DNA of 64,000 bases from Chloroflexota bacterium (GCA_021825925.1 JAKAFP010000007.1:112515-176514), one strand, 5' to 3'. Positions 24,861 through 33,041 are shown, numbered from the stretch's first letter. Numbers and translations: made by a program. The notes: generated by a model not told the origin, from the letters alone.

Positions 24861-26033
24861 TTAAATACGCCGATTATTTAATCCTTCGATCCAATTTACA
24901 ATAAAATCGAGTGCCAAAACAGAATTTCCCACATTGCAATGGTTTTCTGCTTTTTCATAGGATGTAAATAAGCGGTATGTAAGCGATTGGACATTTGTCA
25001 ACTGATCAATTACCTTTTTGTAAAATTCAACAGGGATTAAATGATCTTTTTGGGCACCAAGTAACAAAAAATCCTGGACAATCTGACCTGCAATATTATC
25101 CAATCGAAAATCATTAGCCATTTTAAAATAATCGTAGGGGGTTTGTAAACCTAATACAAAAATCCCATGCTCAACACCCCATTTTGCTAAAAGATCTTTT
25201 TTCATTTGCTTGCGAATTATTAAATTGAAGAGTGATTTTAATCGATATTTTAGCAAGAATCTTATAACATTTTGAATTTTGGTTTCTCGGGTTGAGATCA
25301 TTACCTCAAGAAAATTCGGAAAAATGCTCCATGCGACAACTCGTTTAATTCGTGGCTCAAAAGCCGCGGCTCTAGGAGTCAACATTCCTCCGAGTGAAAG
25401 CCCAATTGCTGTTACTTCATTCAAATTGAAGTAATCAAGAATTGCCTTAACGGGTTTCTCCCATTGATATGTAAGTTGGAATCCATGCTTGCGAATTGCC
25501 GCCCCTTGCCCCGGACCTTCAAACAGGTAGACGCTAAACCCTAGTGAACGCAGGTACAACGTTACTTTTAAAAATTCTTCCAAATAGGAATCAAATCCAC
25601 CACTGATAAGCAACACTCCCCGATTTGGTCCATCTGCAGGTTCTGTATACCAAACAGGTAGAAAACCTGATTCATAGGGTACTTCCCCGCGGTTGATTTT
25701 TCCGTCCTTAAATTCCTGAGCATGCAGCTCATAAAACATTTCTCGAGCACGATCATAGGTCTTGATTTTATTGGGATTATTATCGAACATAAAAAATTCA
25801 GCCATTCGAAAATAGGCAATTGCATTCTCAATTCTCTTTTCTTTTAACGCCTTTTCGCCCAACGAAAGGAATGTATTTTCCCAGGATAAAGCGTCGGTAA
25901 TTATCTTTCCTGCTTCTTGAATTTCAGTAAAGTTACCTCCCCCCCATATAAGAGTTCTGTTGAGTTGAAAATTAAAAGTAGGGTTCTTGTGAAATATATA
26001 AGTTCCGTTCTCAAAAGAGTAATCTGAATTCAT
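24861..26033 (-). CDS. Alpha/beta hydrolase
   Basis: This 390-residue protein has a helical N-terminal region of about 125 residues and then an alpha/beta-hydrolase core. The strand GVLLISGGFDSYLEEF (about 140-155) gives the oxyanion area, the nucleophile elbow is GLSLGGM (about 213-219), the acid is in AQKDHLIP and the base is probably in ENHCNVGN near the C-terminus. Its architecture resembles the dipeptidyl-peptidase/pseudooxynicotine-hydrolase-like group, with an N-terminal cap. The substrate is unknown. It lies 30 nt downstream of a marR gene and is probably controlled by it, perhaps for detoxification of a small molecule. It is cargo of the second element. Confidence 0.75.
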   Translation of the reverse strand: MNSDYSFENGTYIFHKNPTFNFQLNRTLIWGGGNFTEIQEAGKIITDALSWENTFLSLGEKALKEKRIENAIAYFRMAEFFMFDNNPNKIKTYDRAREMFYELHAQEFKDGKINRGEVPYESGFLPVWYTEPADGPNRGVLLISGGFDSYLEEFLKVTLYLRSLGFSVYLFEGPGQGAAIRKHGFQLTYQWEKPVKAILDYFNLNEVTAIGLSLGGMLTPRAAAFEPRIKRVVAWSIFPNFLEVMISTRETKIQNVIRFLLKYRLKSLFNLIIRKQMKKDLLAKWGVEHGIFVLGLQTPYDYFKMANDFRLDNIAGQIVQDFLLLGAQKDHLIPVEFYKKVIDQLTNVQSLTYRLFTSYEKAENHCNVGNSVLALDFIVNWIEGLNNRRI

Positions 26034-26063
26034 CGTTTTTTCTCCTTAGGAATATTAACTAAT

Positions 26064-26543
26064 TTACTTGGTGCGATTGATTGATGTTATCGTGGTGTCT
26101 ATATACCCTTCAATTCCTTGGAAAACCCTCTTAAATAAAAGAATTTCATCATCTGAGAGTACTCCCAAGAATTCGCTAAGTTCTTTATCAGTTTGGTCAT
26201 GCAGTATTTCATGCTTTTGGAAAGTGATCAATCCTTTTTCTGATAATGATAAAAACACAACTTTTCCATTAGTTGGGTTTCTTTTTTTTATTAAGTAACC
26301 TTTTTGGGTTAATTTTCCGACAATCTGAGATATAGCTCCTTTTGTAATTCCGAAACTACTGCTCAATCCCGTAACAGTCTCCTCCTCCTTTCTCCCAATT
26401 GCTTGAATAATATGAATTTCTGCAAGATACAGCTTTTCATTTTCGTCGAATGAAAAGGGTACTTCTTGCAGTTTGTTAAACTTATAAACAACTTTGCTAA
26501 AGAGTACAATTAGATCTTTTAGTTTTTCATTATAGTTATCCAT
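26064..26543 (-). CDS. MarR-family transcriptional regulator
   Basis: This 159-residue winged-helix protein has a recognition region at about residues 50-95 (VTGLSSSFGITKGAISQIVG, then KLTQKGYLIKKRNP) and the wing segment NGKVVFLSLSEKG, all typical of MarR. It should bind a palindrome as a dimer and release it on binding a ligand. A perfect 12-bp inverted repeat begins 2 bp upstream of its ATG, a textbook autoregulatory operator. It is co-oriented with the hydrolase that follows. Confidence 0.85.
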   Translation of the reverse strand: MDNYNEKLKDLIVLFSKVVYKFNKLQEVPFSFDENEKLYLAEIHIIQAIGRKEEETVTGLSSSFGITKGAISQIVGKLTQKGYLIKKRNPTNGKVVFLSLSEKGLITFQKHEILHDQTDKELSEFLGVLSDDEILLFKRVFQGIEGYIDTTITSINRTK

Positions 26544-26544
26544 A

Positions 26545-26571
26545 CCAATAGTTTAGTACCTAAACTATTGG
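26545..26571. promoter_or_regulatory. Perfect palindromic operator upstream of marR
   Basis: CCAATAGTTTAG (26545-26556) and CTAAACTATTGG (26560-26571) are perfectly complementary around TAC. The placement just before the marR start is as expected for self-repression. It lies immediately outside the TTGCCAA array. Confidence 0.75.
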
Positions 26572-26589
26572 TTGTCAATCCTTTTTAAA

Positions 26590-26710
26590 TTGCCAATGAT
26601 TACGTTATCAACGGCGGACGTTGCCAATTATTATGAGATTTATTGCGAAACTATTCGATTTTTCATCCTTCAATTTATTTGATTATTGCCAAACATTACG
26701 AAATACGATA
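26590..26710 (+). repeat. Right-end site array of the second element
   Basis: Four sites lie at 26590, 26621, 26643 (TTGCGAA) and 26686, with spacings of 31, 22 and 43 bp, exactly as at 22964-23060. The shared pattern is TTGCCAA-NN-ATTACGA. The last site ends 25 bp on at 26710. Immediately beyond, the base composition changes to that of the GC-richer chromosome. Confidence 0.75.
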
Positions 26711-26747
26711 AAACCTAGGTTCCATCAGAACATCCCAAATTTAATTC

Positions 26748-26779
26748 AAACGCCAGAAGAGTATTCTGGCGTTTTTTTT
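26748..26779. terminator. Terminator at the chromosome side of the island
   Basis: AACGCCAGAA (26749-26758) pairs with TTCTGGCGTT (26764-26773) around GAGTA, followed by eight T residues on the plus strand. It lies 25 bp past the stop of the minus-strand PfkB gene and could serve both directions. On the plus strand no obvious gene reads into it now, so it may be the original terminator of a host gene displaced by the insertion. Confidence 0.75.
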
Positions 26780-26803
26780 CGAAAAGTATATGATTTTATT
26801 GCG

Positions 26804-27718
26804 CTAAAACGAAAGCAGCTCCTGCTCGTTTGGGCAGTTTCTTGCCCCGGGTTTGGAAATATTGATGGCGGCCGCGGCACAGCCTGCCCGATTGGCATAT
26901 TGTAAACTCTCCCCCCTGGCGAGCGCCCAAAGAAATCCGCTGTTGAAGGCGTCTCCTGCGCCAAGTGTATCTGCAACACTCACCTGGAATGCCTCGCATG
27001 TAGATTCTCCATCTCGATCAATCACTACAGACCCGCGGTCACCCATTCTGCAAATAACGGCGCGTTTTTCGGTCACGAGAGATCTGGCCGCCTCAAGAGG
27101 GTCACTGATGCCGGTTAGCGGAACGAAATCATCGTTTCCTGACCCAAACAAGTAATCAACGGTTTCAATGGCTTTAAGGAGATGACCGCGGTTTTGTTGC
27201 TGCGTTTCTATGCGCAGGTTGATATCCAAAGAGACCTTAGTGCCGATTGCAGCACACTTTTCAAGAAACCGACAGACCGCTCCGGCAGCGGGGTCTTCAA
27301 ACAGCATCAACCCGGTGGTGTGAACGAAAGAAAACTGCTGCAATAATCGCTCTGGAATATCTTCATCAAAGAGTTGAAGATGACTTGGGTTCTCTCGCGG
27401 CATCAAAAATGGAAAGCGGTCATTCTTTTCGTCAATGACTACCATTATCAATACTGAAGCCAAATTTTCATCCAGGATGAAATGATCTGTGTTGACTCCA
27501 TCCCTTTGGAGCGAAGTTTTCATGGCACGCCCAAAATAGTCATCCCCTGCTTTGCCCAGAAAGGCACACTCCGCGCCCAGTCTGCCAAGACCGGATGCCG
27601 TGTTGGCACAAGTGCCGCCGCAGGTAAATTCTGGAAAAACACTCCTGCCGCTCTTTGCCGCGCCATACGGAATCACAATATCCGCGCAGGCGTCACCCAG
27701 GCAGAGTATCTGTTTCAT
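26804..27718 (-). CDS. PfkB-family carbohydrate/nucleoside kinase
   Basis: This 304-residue ribokinase-family protein has the N-terminal GDACADIVIPYG and FTCGGTCANTASGLGRLG (about 33-50, first PfkB signature region) and the C-terminal DTLGAGDAFNSGFLWAL (about 247-263) with the catalytic Asp in GAGD. It phosphorylates a sugar or nucleoside using ATP. Its ATG overlaps the stop of the upstream TrpF-like gene, so both act in one pathway. Substrate specificity cannot be read from the sequence. It is the first chromosomal gene beside the island and is clearly GC-richer. Confidence 0.85.
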   Translation of the reverse strand: MKQILCLGDACADIVIPYGAAKSGRSVFPEFTCGGTCANTASGLGRLGAECAFLGKAGDDYFGRAMKTSLQRDGVNTDHFILDENLASVLIMVVIDEKNDRFPFLMPRENPSHLQLFDEDIPERLLQQFSFVHTTGLMLFEDPAAGAVCRFLEKCAAIGTKVSLDINLRIETQQQNRGHLLKAIETVDYLFGSGNDDFVPLTGISDPLEAARSLVTEKRAVICRMGDRGSVVIDRDGESTCEAFQVSVADTLGAGDAFNSGFLWALARGESLQYANRAGCAAAAINISKPGARNCPNEQELLSF

Positions 27719-28401
27719 AGCCCAAGCTCGGCGGCAGCGGCTTTTGCATTTAGAACAAACAGCCTGACTTTTTCAGGGTTTTTCCGCGAACTGCCATCCG
27801 GCAGTTTGTCACTGGTTTTCGTGAAAGAGTCCACCCCATGGGGTCTGACCACCCTGATCGCTTCAGCTACATTTTCAGGTCCCAACCCACCCGCAAGGAT
27901 CACCGGGCATGACACCCTTTTAACGATCTCTGCATCAAGCGCCCAATCATGGGTGATACCTGCCGCACCTATGCCGGCTATTTTGGGATTCACAGAATCC
28001 AAAATGAGCATGTCGCAAAAACCTGCGAAATAAACCGCCTGGTCCACTGCATCAGGTCCGGTCATGGCAATCGCCTGAAGCACCTTCACGCCGGGGCATA
28101 ATTCCTTGGCTTTTTGCACAAACTCCGGTGTGGCAAAGTACTCGTTCCCGCAGATGTGAATGATCTCTGGCTGAAGTCGGGTGAGCGGACCGTAGACTTC
28201 CTCACCGCTTCTGGTAACCGCGATCAGCACCCTATCAGCTTTGTTCCCAACTGCTGCGAAGATCTGTTGACAGGTTTCTTCACTGACTTGAGCTGGCAGG
28301 CTCACACCCGTGTCAATGGCGACACCAATTCGATCGGCACCTGCATTAACACACTCAAGCGCTTCTTCAGCACTTTGAATTGAATAAATTTGAGTAATCA
28401 T
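27715..28401 (-). CDS. TrpF-like (beta/alpha)8 barrel protein lacking the TrpF catalytic cysteine
   Basis: This 228-residue protein resembles phosphoribosylanthranilate isomerase: GADRIGVAID, LILDSVNP (equivalent of the catalytic Asp strand), and CPVILAGGLGPENVAEAI (about 168-185, phosphate-binding). However, the N-terminal K-I-C-G motif with the catalytic Cys is replaced by QIYSIQS, and the second phosphate loop SSGVE..G.KD is replaced by DSFTKTSDKLPDGSSRKNPE. It is not in a trp operon but coupled to a PfkB kinase. It is therefore probably an isomerase or aldolase for another phosphosugar. The downstream 288 bp up to 28690 contain nothing evident. Confidence 0.7.
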   Translation of the reverse strand: MITQIYSIQSAEEALECVNAGADRIGVAIDTGVSLPAQVSEETCQQIFAAVGNKADRVLIAVTRSGEEVYGPLTRLQPEIIHICGNEYFATPEFVQKAKELCPGVKVLQAIAMTGPDAVDQAVYFAGFCDMLILDSVNPKIAGIGAAGITHDWALDAEIVKRVSCPVILAGGLGPENVAEAIRVVRPHGVDSFTKTSDKLPDGSSRKNPEKVRLFVLNAKAAAAELGL

Positions 28402-28689
28402 CAGAGTTTTATATCCATTTTCCAGTTTGAAACAATTTTACTGTAATATGCTCATCGAACCGCTCCATACTTTCGGAATTAACAAGTTGCTCGTTCAGGA
28501 AATGCAAATCAACTTGTATTTCATCCTTTTAATTGGGATTCCTCGCTGCGCCTGACTGCCATCACCAGATCTACCAACCGGTTTGCGTTCAAACGGACAA
28601 AACGATCCGCATCACAAAATCATTCAATTTCTCAATTGAATCGTTTATCATGCAAGCTGTAATCCTTTTCTGATGGATCTATAAAGTTG

Positions 28690-29238
28690 TCAATTATTCA
28701 TAAATCCGGCAGGCGGAATCCCAAGCGCCTGGATCAGCCTGGCCCAATAATTCACCTGGGCGGCCGTACTTGCCAGGATAACGATTTCACGCTCATCAAA
28801 CTGATTCTTCAATTTCTCTATAAATTCAGGGTGAAATTTTAATGGGGATTGCGAGATCAATCTGGCATATTGCATGGCCATCTTTTCACGTTCTGAAAAA
28901 GTGTTTACTTCTTCCAGTGGTTTCCTCCCCTGAAGAACCTCATACTCCTCGCTGGATATGTGCTTTTCTGTATACTGATAACTATTCATGTCAATACAAA
29001 AAGGACAAGCCGCTGCATATGAGGCTTGAATACGGACGATCTTCAAAATTCTTTCTCCCAGATTGCCATCTTTATGGGCCACCAAAGATTCCAATACACC
29101 TGATCCGATCGCCGCCTTAGGGTACCAGGCTAGAATTTCTGCTGGCAGCATGTCTTTCCCTGTTATTATTTTTGAAATCCAAATTCCAAAACGCAAGAAT
29201 AATGGAATTTTCTGTGGGGGTTGAATGAAAGCGTTCAT
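28690..29238 (-). CDS. Carboxymuconolactone decarboxylase/AhpD-like protein
   Basis: This 182-residue all-helical protein has the AhpD/CMD motif AAACPFCIDMNSYQ (CxxC at about 81-84, with D and N following) used in peroxide reduction or related chemistry. I use the second in-frame ATG at 29238 because AAAGGA lies 5 nt upstream; ATG 29244 is also possible. It resembles the peroxidase-related group. It is divergent from a DUF2892/thioredoxin pair, consistent with a local redox-defence theme. Confidence 0.75.
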   Translation of the reverse strand: MNAFIQPPQKIPLFLRFGIWISKIITGKDMLPAEILAWYPKAAIGSGVLESLVAHKDGNLGERILKIVRIQASYAAACPFCIDMNSYQYTEKHISSEEYEVLQGRKPLEEVNTFSEREKMAMQYARLISQSPLKFHPEFIEKLKNQFDEREIVILASTAAQVNYWARLIQALGIPPAGFMNN

Positions 29239-29381
29239 AAGCATCCTTTATAAAATTAAGTGAGCTTGTCCAGCTCGTGATTATTTTCCTAATTATGGAT
29301 GTAACTTCCTTATTGTTGCTACATCTAATGACTTAGATGCAGAAAATACAAATTAGTTAATTCCCTAAGGAGGATCGTAAA

Positions 29382-29585
29382 ATGAAAACAAATGAATCTG
29401 GTTTGGATCGAATTATTCGGGTTATTGCCGGAGTTGCCCTTTTAGCCCTTTACTTTACCCAAGTCATTACTGGTGGTCTTGGAATTGTTGCAGTTGTTCT
29501 TGGCGCGGTACTCGTCATCACGGGCGCCGTCGGTTTTTGCCCCCTCTATGGCTTATTTAATATTAGGACCAATAAAAAAGCATAA
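29382..29585 (+). CDS. DUF2892 inner-membrane protein
   Basis: This 67-residue protein has two transmembrane helices: RIIRVIAGVALLALYFTQVI and LGIVAVVLGAVLVITGAVGF. These are followed by CPLYGLFNI, the C-P-L-Y hallmark of DUF2892 (the membrane part of YgaP-type rhodaneses). It has a strong ribosome site (AAGGAGG). It lies 64 bp upstream of a thioredoxin fused to the same type of membrane domain, which suggests a shared role at the membrane. Confidence 0.85.
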   Translation: MKTNESGLDRIIRVIAGVALLALYFTQVITGGLGIVAVVLGAVLVITGAVGFCPLYGLFNIRTNKKA

Positions 29586-29649
29586 ACTCTCATTAACCTC
29601 ATCGGATCAGGGACGCATTCCGCGCCCCTGATTTATTACAAGGACCCTC

Positions 29650-30186
29650 ATGAAAAAACTTGAATTTCAGCGAAAAATAAAATACAATCCTCGGCCAATT
29701 GTGGTGGATCTTTGGGCGCCATGGTGTTCACCATGTAAAGCCATGGCTCCTGCCTTCAAAGAAGTGAGCCAAAAGTTCGCAGGACAGGTGGACGTAATAA
29801 AGATCAATGCGGATGATTCACCAGATGTAATGAAAGAATTGGGTGTGATGAGCATTCCCACCACCATCGGGTTTGCCAAAGGTGAAGAGATATTGCGTCG
29901 AACCGGAATTCAAACCCAGGGGATGCTCGAGTTCTTTTTTGAAACGACCCTAAGTCAGAAAAAACCGGCCATTATGCCGCCTGCACCTGCCACCAGGGTC
30001 ATTCGCACAATTCTCGGATTAGGCGTGGCAGCCCTGGGATGGTTTGTGGCCGGTCATTCAATAATACTTGTGATCGCAGGCGGGATCATTCTCTTCAGTG
30101 GATATTACGATCGCTGTCCAATCATTAGGGCGATTGCACCAAGAATCAAATCACTTTTCTCAAAACGAATAGCAGAAACCAGGTAA
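29650..30186 (+). CDS. Thioredoxin fused to a DUF2892-like membrane domain
   Basis: This 178-residue protein has a thioredoxin domain at residues 1-100 with VDLWAPWCSPCKAMAP (active-site CSPC, about 24-27) and the cis-proline segment MSIPTTIGF. A linker rich in Pro leads to two membrane helices (VIRTILGLGVAALGWFVAG; ILVIAGGIILFSGYYDRCPI), again DUF2892-like with a cysteine-proline motif. The thioredoxin should face the cytosol. This fusion beside a stand-alone DUF2892 gene suggests electron delivery to the membrane cysteine. The substrates are unknown. Confidence 0.85.
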   Translation: MKKLEFQRKIKYNPRPIVVDLWAPWCSPCKAMAPAFKEVSQKFAGQVDVIKINADDSPDVMKELGVMSIPTTIGFAKGEEILRRTGIQTQGMLEFFFETTLSQKKPAIMPPAPATRVIRTILGLGVAALGWFVAGHSIILVIAGGIILFSGYYDRCPIIRAIAPRIKSLFSKRIAETR

Positions 30187-30397
30187 GTGCTTCACCTGAG
30201 ACAATCCAAAAATTGTTGAAGTCTGTAAACTCATGCGAGAAGAGCTTACAAAACAAGCAGCCGAACGATCAAAGCTGTTTTCGACAATAGTGGTTTAACT
30301 CCTACCTCGAAAAACTCGATGTATTAAGTTATGAACCTACCTAACTAGAACTAAAGTGACTCCAACAAATGGAGTCTCTTTTTGGTTGAATAATGAG

Positions 30398-30979
30398 TTA
30401 TTTGCAGGCTTGAAAAGCAGGTAAATGGCTGTTCAAGGAGGCGTTTTGCAGAGTTGTGTAAACTAGCAATATATCGGAATGAGTGGTCACTGTTTTTAAT
30501 TCGTCATATAAAGCAGCGTCTGCAGTCTCGGCAGCCGTCCCGGCGGCACACGCCTCACTGATCGAATAGTATGCCACATCCTCTGTTAAACCGGGATTCT
30601 CGGGGATCGTGACCCCATATTTCGTGGCCTGTTTGATGAGGGCATTCACATGTTGTTGTTCTGATCTGGCGATACGATAAAAAGGTGTAATATTTCCAAA
30701 TTCGGCAATTACGCTGTTGTAAAGGTTCAATGCGCCATACTCTTCAAGAATTGCTTGGGATAGTGCATCTTTTTCGGCATCAGTCAAAGGGGTTAATGCA
30801 ACACCAGTACCGGTAACCGAGGTACCAGTACCGCCTCCAGAACTATTCCGTCCACCGGGGCCACCCTTTCCTTCAGTATACGCTGATACAGTTCCAAAAG
30901 GAGTTGCAAGCAGCAACCCCAAGATTAAAACGACCAATACTGAAACACCGGTAATTGCCTTAGTGCTTTTCTTTTTCAT
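30398..30979 (-). CDS. Exported DUF2202 ferritin-like protein
   Basis: This 193-residue protein has a signal peptide (residues 1-34, ending FGTVSA) and a Gly/Ser/Thr linker. A four-helix domain beginning LTDAEKDALSQAILEEYGAL follows, with RIARSEQQHVNALI (E..H metal-binding motif) and later helices. This is the DUF2202 family, related to ferritin-like di-iron proteins. It probably binds metal outside the membrane. It is divergent from the 4Fe-4S membrane gene at 31194. A region of about 200 bp separates it from the thioredoxin fusion, with no feature apart from the convergent ends. Confidence 0.8.
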   Translation of the reverse strand: MKKKSTKAITGVSVLVVLILGLLLATPFGTVSAYTEGKGGPGGRNSSGGGTGTSVTGTGVALTPLTDAEKDALSQAILEEYGALNLYNSVIAEFGNITPFYRIARSEQQHVNALIKQATKYGVTIPENPGLTEDVAYYSISEACAAGTAAETADAALYDELKTVTTHSDILLVYTTLQNASLNSHLPAFQACK

Positions 30980-31193
30980 TTTTATACTCCTGTGTATATT
31001 CGACTAAGTTGATAAAAGCATAAACAAAACCTGTGAATTTATTATGAATTTCTCAAGAAGTTTTTGTTGATTTTTTATTGTCATGCATAAAACGATCAAA
31101 CCAGCAAAATTCACACGATCTTCTACTCGCCTTCACTATTTATTCACATCTTCTCGATAAAATGATCAAAATCTATCATTGAGGAGAAAAATA

Positions 31194-32111
31194 ATGACCG
31201 CCCAGTCAAACCCAAATCAGGTCATCCCTGGCAGCAACAAACCCAAGAAAAGAGGGATTCGAACTTTTCTCAATCACCAAACCTTACGTAGACTTTCTCA
31301 AATTGGGGTTGGTTCTTTCATCACCTACTTGATCGTCAGAAATGCTCTCATAGGAGAAAATAGCGGCATCGCCACAACATCACCCGAAGCTTACTGTCCT
31401 TTCGGTGGATTGGAGACTTTATATAAATACATCACAACTGGAACAAGTTTCGTCTCACACACTCACCTTTCTAATGTAGTGATGTTGATTGCCGTGCTGG
31501 TTGTGGCGTTGTTATTCCGTTCTGCCTTCTGCGGATGGCTTTGCCCGTTGGGATATCTCCAGGATCTGGTCAGCAAGGTCAGCGGATTTTTGCAAAAACG
31601 AATCCCCGGTCTGCGGCGAGGAATTTCATCACTGAAGGAAAAGGGGACACGTTTAGCCGTATTGGATCGCTACCTGCGTTATTTGAAGTACCTTGTTTTG
31701 CTGTGGGCGGTTGGTGGTGCAGCGGTATTTGGATATATGGTTTTCCGCGATTTTGATCCATGGTCAGCGTTGATCAATATTGCCGAATTCAGTTTCACTC
31801 CTGGGTTGATCATCCTCATCATCACACTGATAGCCTCAATTTTTATTGAACGTCCCTGGTGCCGATATGCCTGCCCTCTTGGTGCAGCCAGTGGTTTGTT
31901 GGGAAAACTAAGTCCGACAAACCTAAAGCGTGATGCAAATGTTTGTACTTCGTGTAAAATCTGCACCAAAACATGCCCCATGGGATTGAAAATCCACGAT
32001 GTCACCACAGTAAAAAGTGTGGATTGCGTTACATGTCTTGAATGTGTAGATGCCTGCCCCATAAACGGTGCATTGGAAGTAAAAATCGGCCTACCCGTTA
32101 TAGGTAAATAA
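31194..32111 (+). CDS. NapH/CcoG-like membrane protein with two 4Fe-4S clusters
   Basis: This 305-residue polytopic protein starts at ATG 31194, since GAGGAG lies 7 nt upstream (a TTG at 31179 would overlap it). It has several transmembrane helices, two cytosolic CxxxCP motifs (FCGWLCPLGYLQD and WCRYACPLGAASG) and a C-terminal ferredoxin domain with CTSCKICTKTCPMG and CVTCLECVDACP. This is the NapH/NosR-like layout, which passes electrons between quinone and exported redox proteins. The next gene (12 nt later) encodes an exported partner. The actual acceptor is unknown; the DUF2202 protein is a neighbour. Confidence 0.85.
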   Translation: MTAQSNPNQVIPGSNKPKKRGIRTFLNHQTLRRLSQIGVGSFITYLIVRNALIGENSGIATTSPEAYCPFGGLETLYKYITTGTSFVSHTHLSNVVMLIAVLVVALLFRSAFCGWLCPLGYLQDLVSKVSGFLQKRIPGLRRGISSLKEKGTRLAVLDRYLRYLKYLVLLWAVGGAAVFGYMVFRDFDPWSALINIAEFSFTPGLIILIITLIASIFIERPWCRYACPLGAASGLLGKLSPTNLKRDANVCTSCKICTKTCPMGLKIHDVTTVKSVDCVTCLECVDACPINGALEVKIGLPVIGK

Positions 32112-32123
32112 GGAGACCACCCC

Positions 32124-32765
32124 ATGAAAATTAAACCCATTGTCTACGGCATCCTAGTGTTATCAGTATTCTTTGGCATCATCCTTGGCTTTCAGGTCCT
32201 CGGTGTGTGGTCCACTTCGGGCAAATTCAAACCAAATGGAGAAGCCATCCAACCTTCCGTCTCTGACCCGGCCACCATCAAAGGTTGGATGACGCTGGAG
32301 CAAATTGTGACCACTTATGGTATTCCCCTTTCAGATATTTTGACTGAATTCAACCTGCCTGATACCACCCTGATTTCGACTCCCCTGAAAGATCTGGAGA
32401 GTGACACTTTCGATACCAACGCCTTGATAGAGTGGTTGCAAAACCGTACAACCGCCGAAAATATATCCGCTACCCCAACCGAAGAAAACCTCACCACACC
32501 TGCTCCAATTCTGGAAGCAACCGACCCCATAGCTGAGGTCACTCCGTCAGCGACAGTGCATGTTGGGCCTGAACGAACAATCACAGGTAAAACCACTTTT
32601 CAAGAACTGCTAGACTGGGGCGTACCCATGGAATCAATCCAAACCATCCTCGGAAGCTCCATCGCAGATAATGGGTTGATCATTAAAGATTATGCCACTT
32701 CAAATGGACTTGCATTTAGTGATGTCAAGGCAAAACTCCAACTTGAAGTAGATAAAACCAAGTAA
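32124..32765 (+). CDS. Membrane-anchored protein with two repeated small domains
   Basis: This 213-residue protein has an N-terminal transmembrane anchor (VYGILVLSVFFGIILGFQVL). Two copies of a domain of about 55 residues follow: IKGWMTLEQIVTTYGIPLSD near 52 and ITGKTTFQELLDWGVPMESI near 152, each with helix, short turn, helix. A Thr/Pro/Glu linker separates them. Proteins of this kind accompany 4Fe-4S membrane proteins of the NapH type in several anaerobes; the role is unknown. It is co-transcribed with the preceding gene and followed by a terminator hairpin. Confidence 0.65.
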   Translation: MKIKPIVYGILVLSVFFGIILGFQVLGVWSTSGKFKPNGEAIQPSVSDPATIKGWMTLEQIVTTYGIPLSDILTEFNLPDTTLISTPLKDLESDTFDTNALIEWLQNRTTAENISATPTEENLTTPAPILEATDPIAEVTPSATVHVGPERTITGKTTFQELLDWGVPMESIQTILGSSIADNGLIIKDYATSNGLAFSDVKAKLQLEVDKTK

Positions 32766-32790
32766 ACCAATCAAACATGAATCAATTTGA

Positions 32791-32818
32791 CCGGCCTATT
32801 TATTAAGATATAGGCCGG
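32791..32818 (+). terminator. Hairpin after the 4Fe-4S operon
   Basis: CCGGCCTAT (32791-32799) pairs with ATAGGCCGG (32810-32818), 26 bp after the stop at 32765. The trailing CATTTCG is only a weak T-tract. Confidence 0.65.
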
Positions 32819-33041
32819 CATTTCGTTTGAACACCAAACAAATCAACCTTGATTGATTTTATGCAAAGGATGGCTTATATTGAGAACCGATCAACCGTTC
32901 TGGATTTAATCCGATAATAGCCTAAAGCCTTATAATAGACATACAAGGACTATCCTAATTGTTATAATTATTTGGATGGTTGAATTTCTCCAGGATTAAT
33001 ATTTTGATTGATCTGGACGAAAATATTAGTGGGAACTTAGT

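Larger units (their letters stand above)
23100..26710. mobile_element. Candidate second Tn7-like element without transposase genes, in tandem
   Basis: The left terminus begins TGTCGTAT at 23100 and its first 25 bp end in TTTGGCAA. The right terminus is the last site of the array at 26590-26710, also 25 bp long when read inward and ending ATACGATA. The two 25-bp ends match as inverted repeats at 20 of 25 positions. The interior holds an ImmA-like pseudogene and a marR-hydrolase pair but no tns gene. It would need transposition proteins in trans, from the neighbouring element. The right ACA has become ATA, and no 5-bp target duplication is evident, so it may be inactive. Confidence 0.6.

Noticed and set aside
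1..26710. CRISPR array or Cas genes as part of a CRISPR-associated transposon
   Set aside because: No regularly spaced repeats of CRISPR length and no Cas-like protein were found; the element looks protein-targeted within this window.
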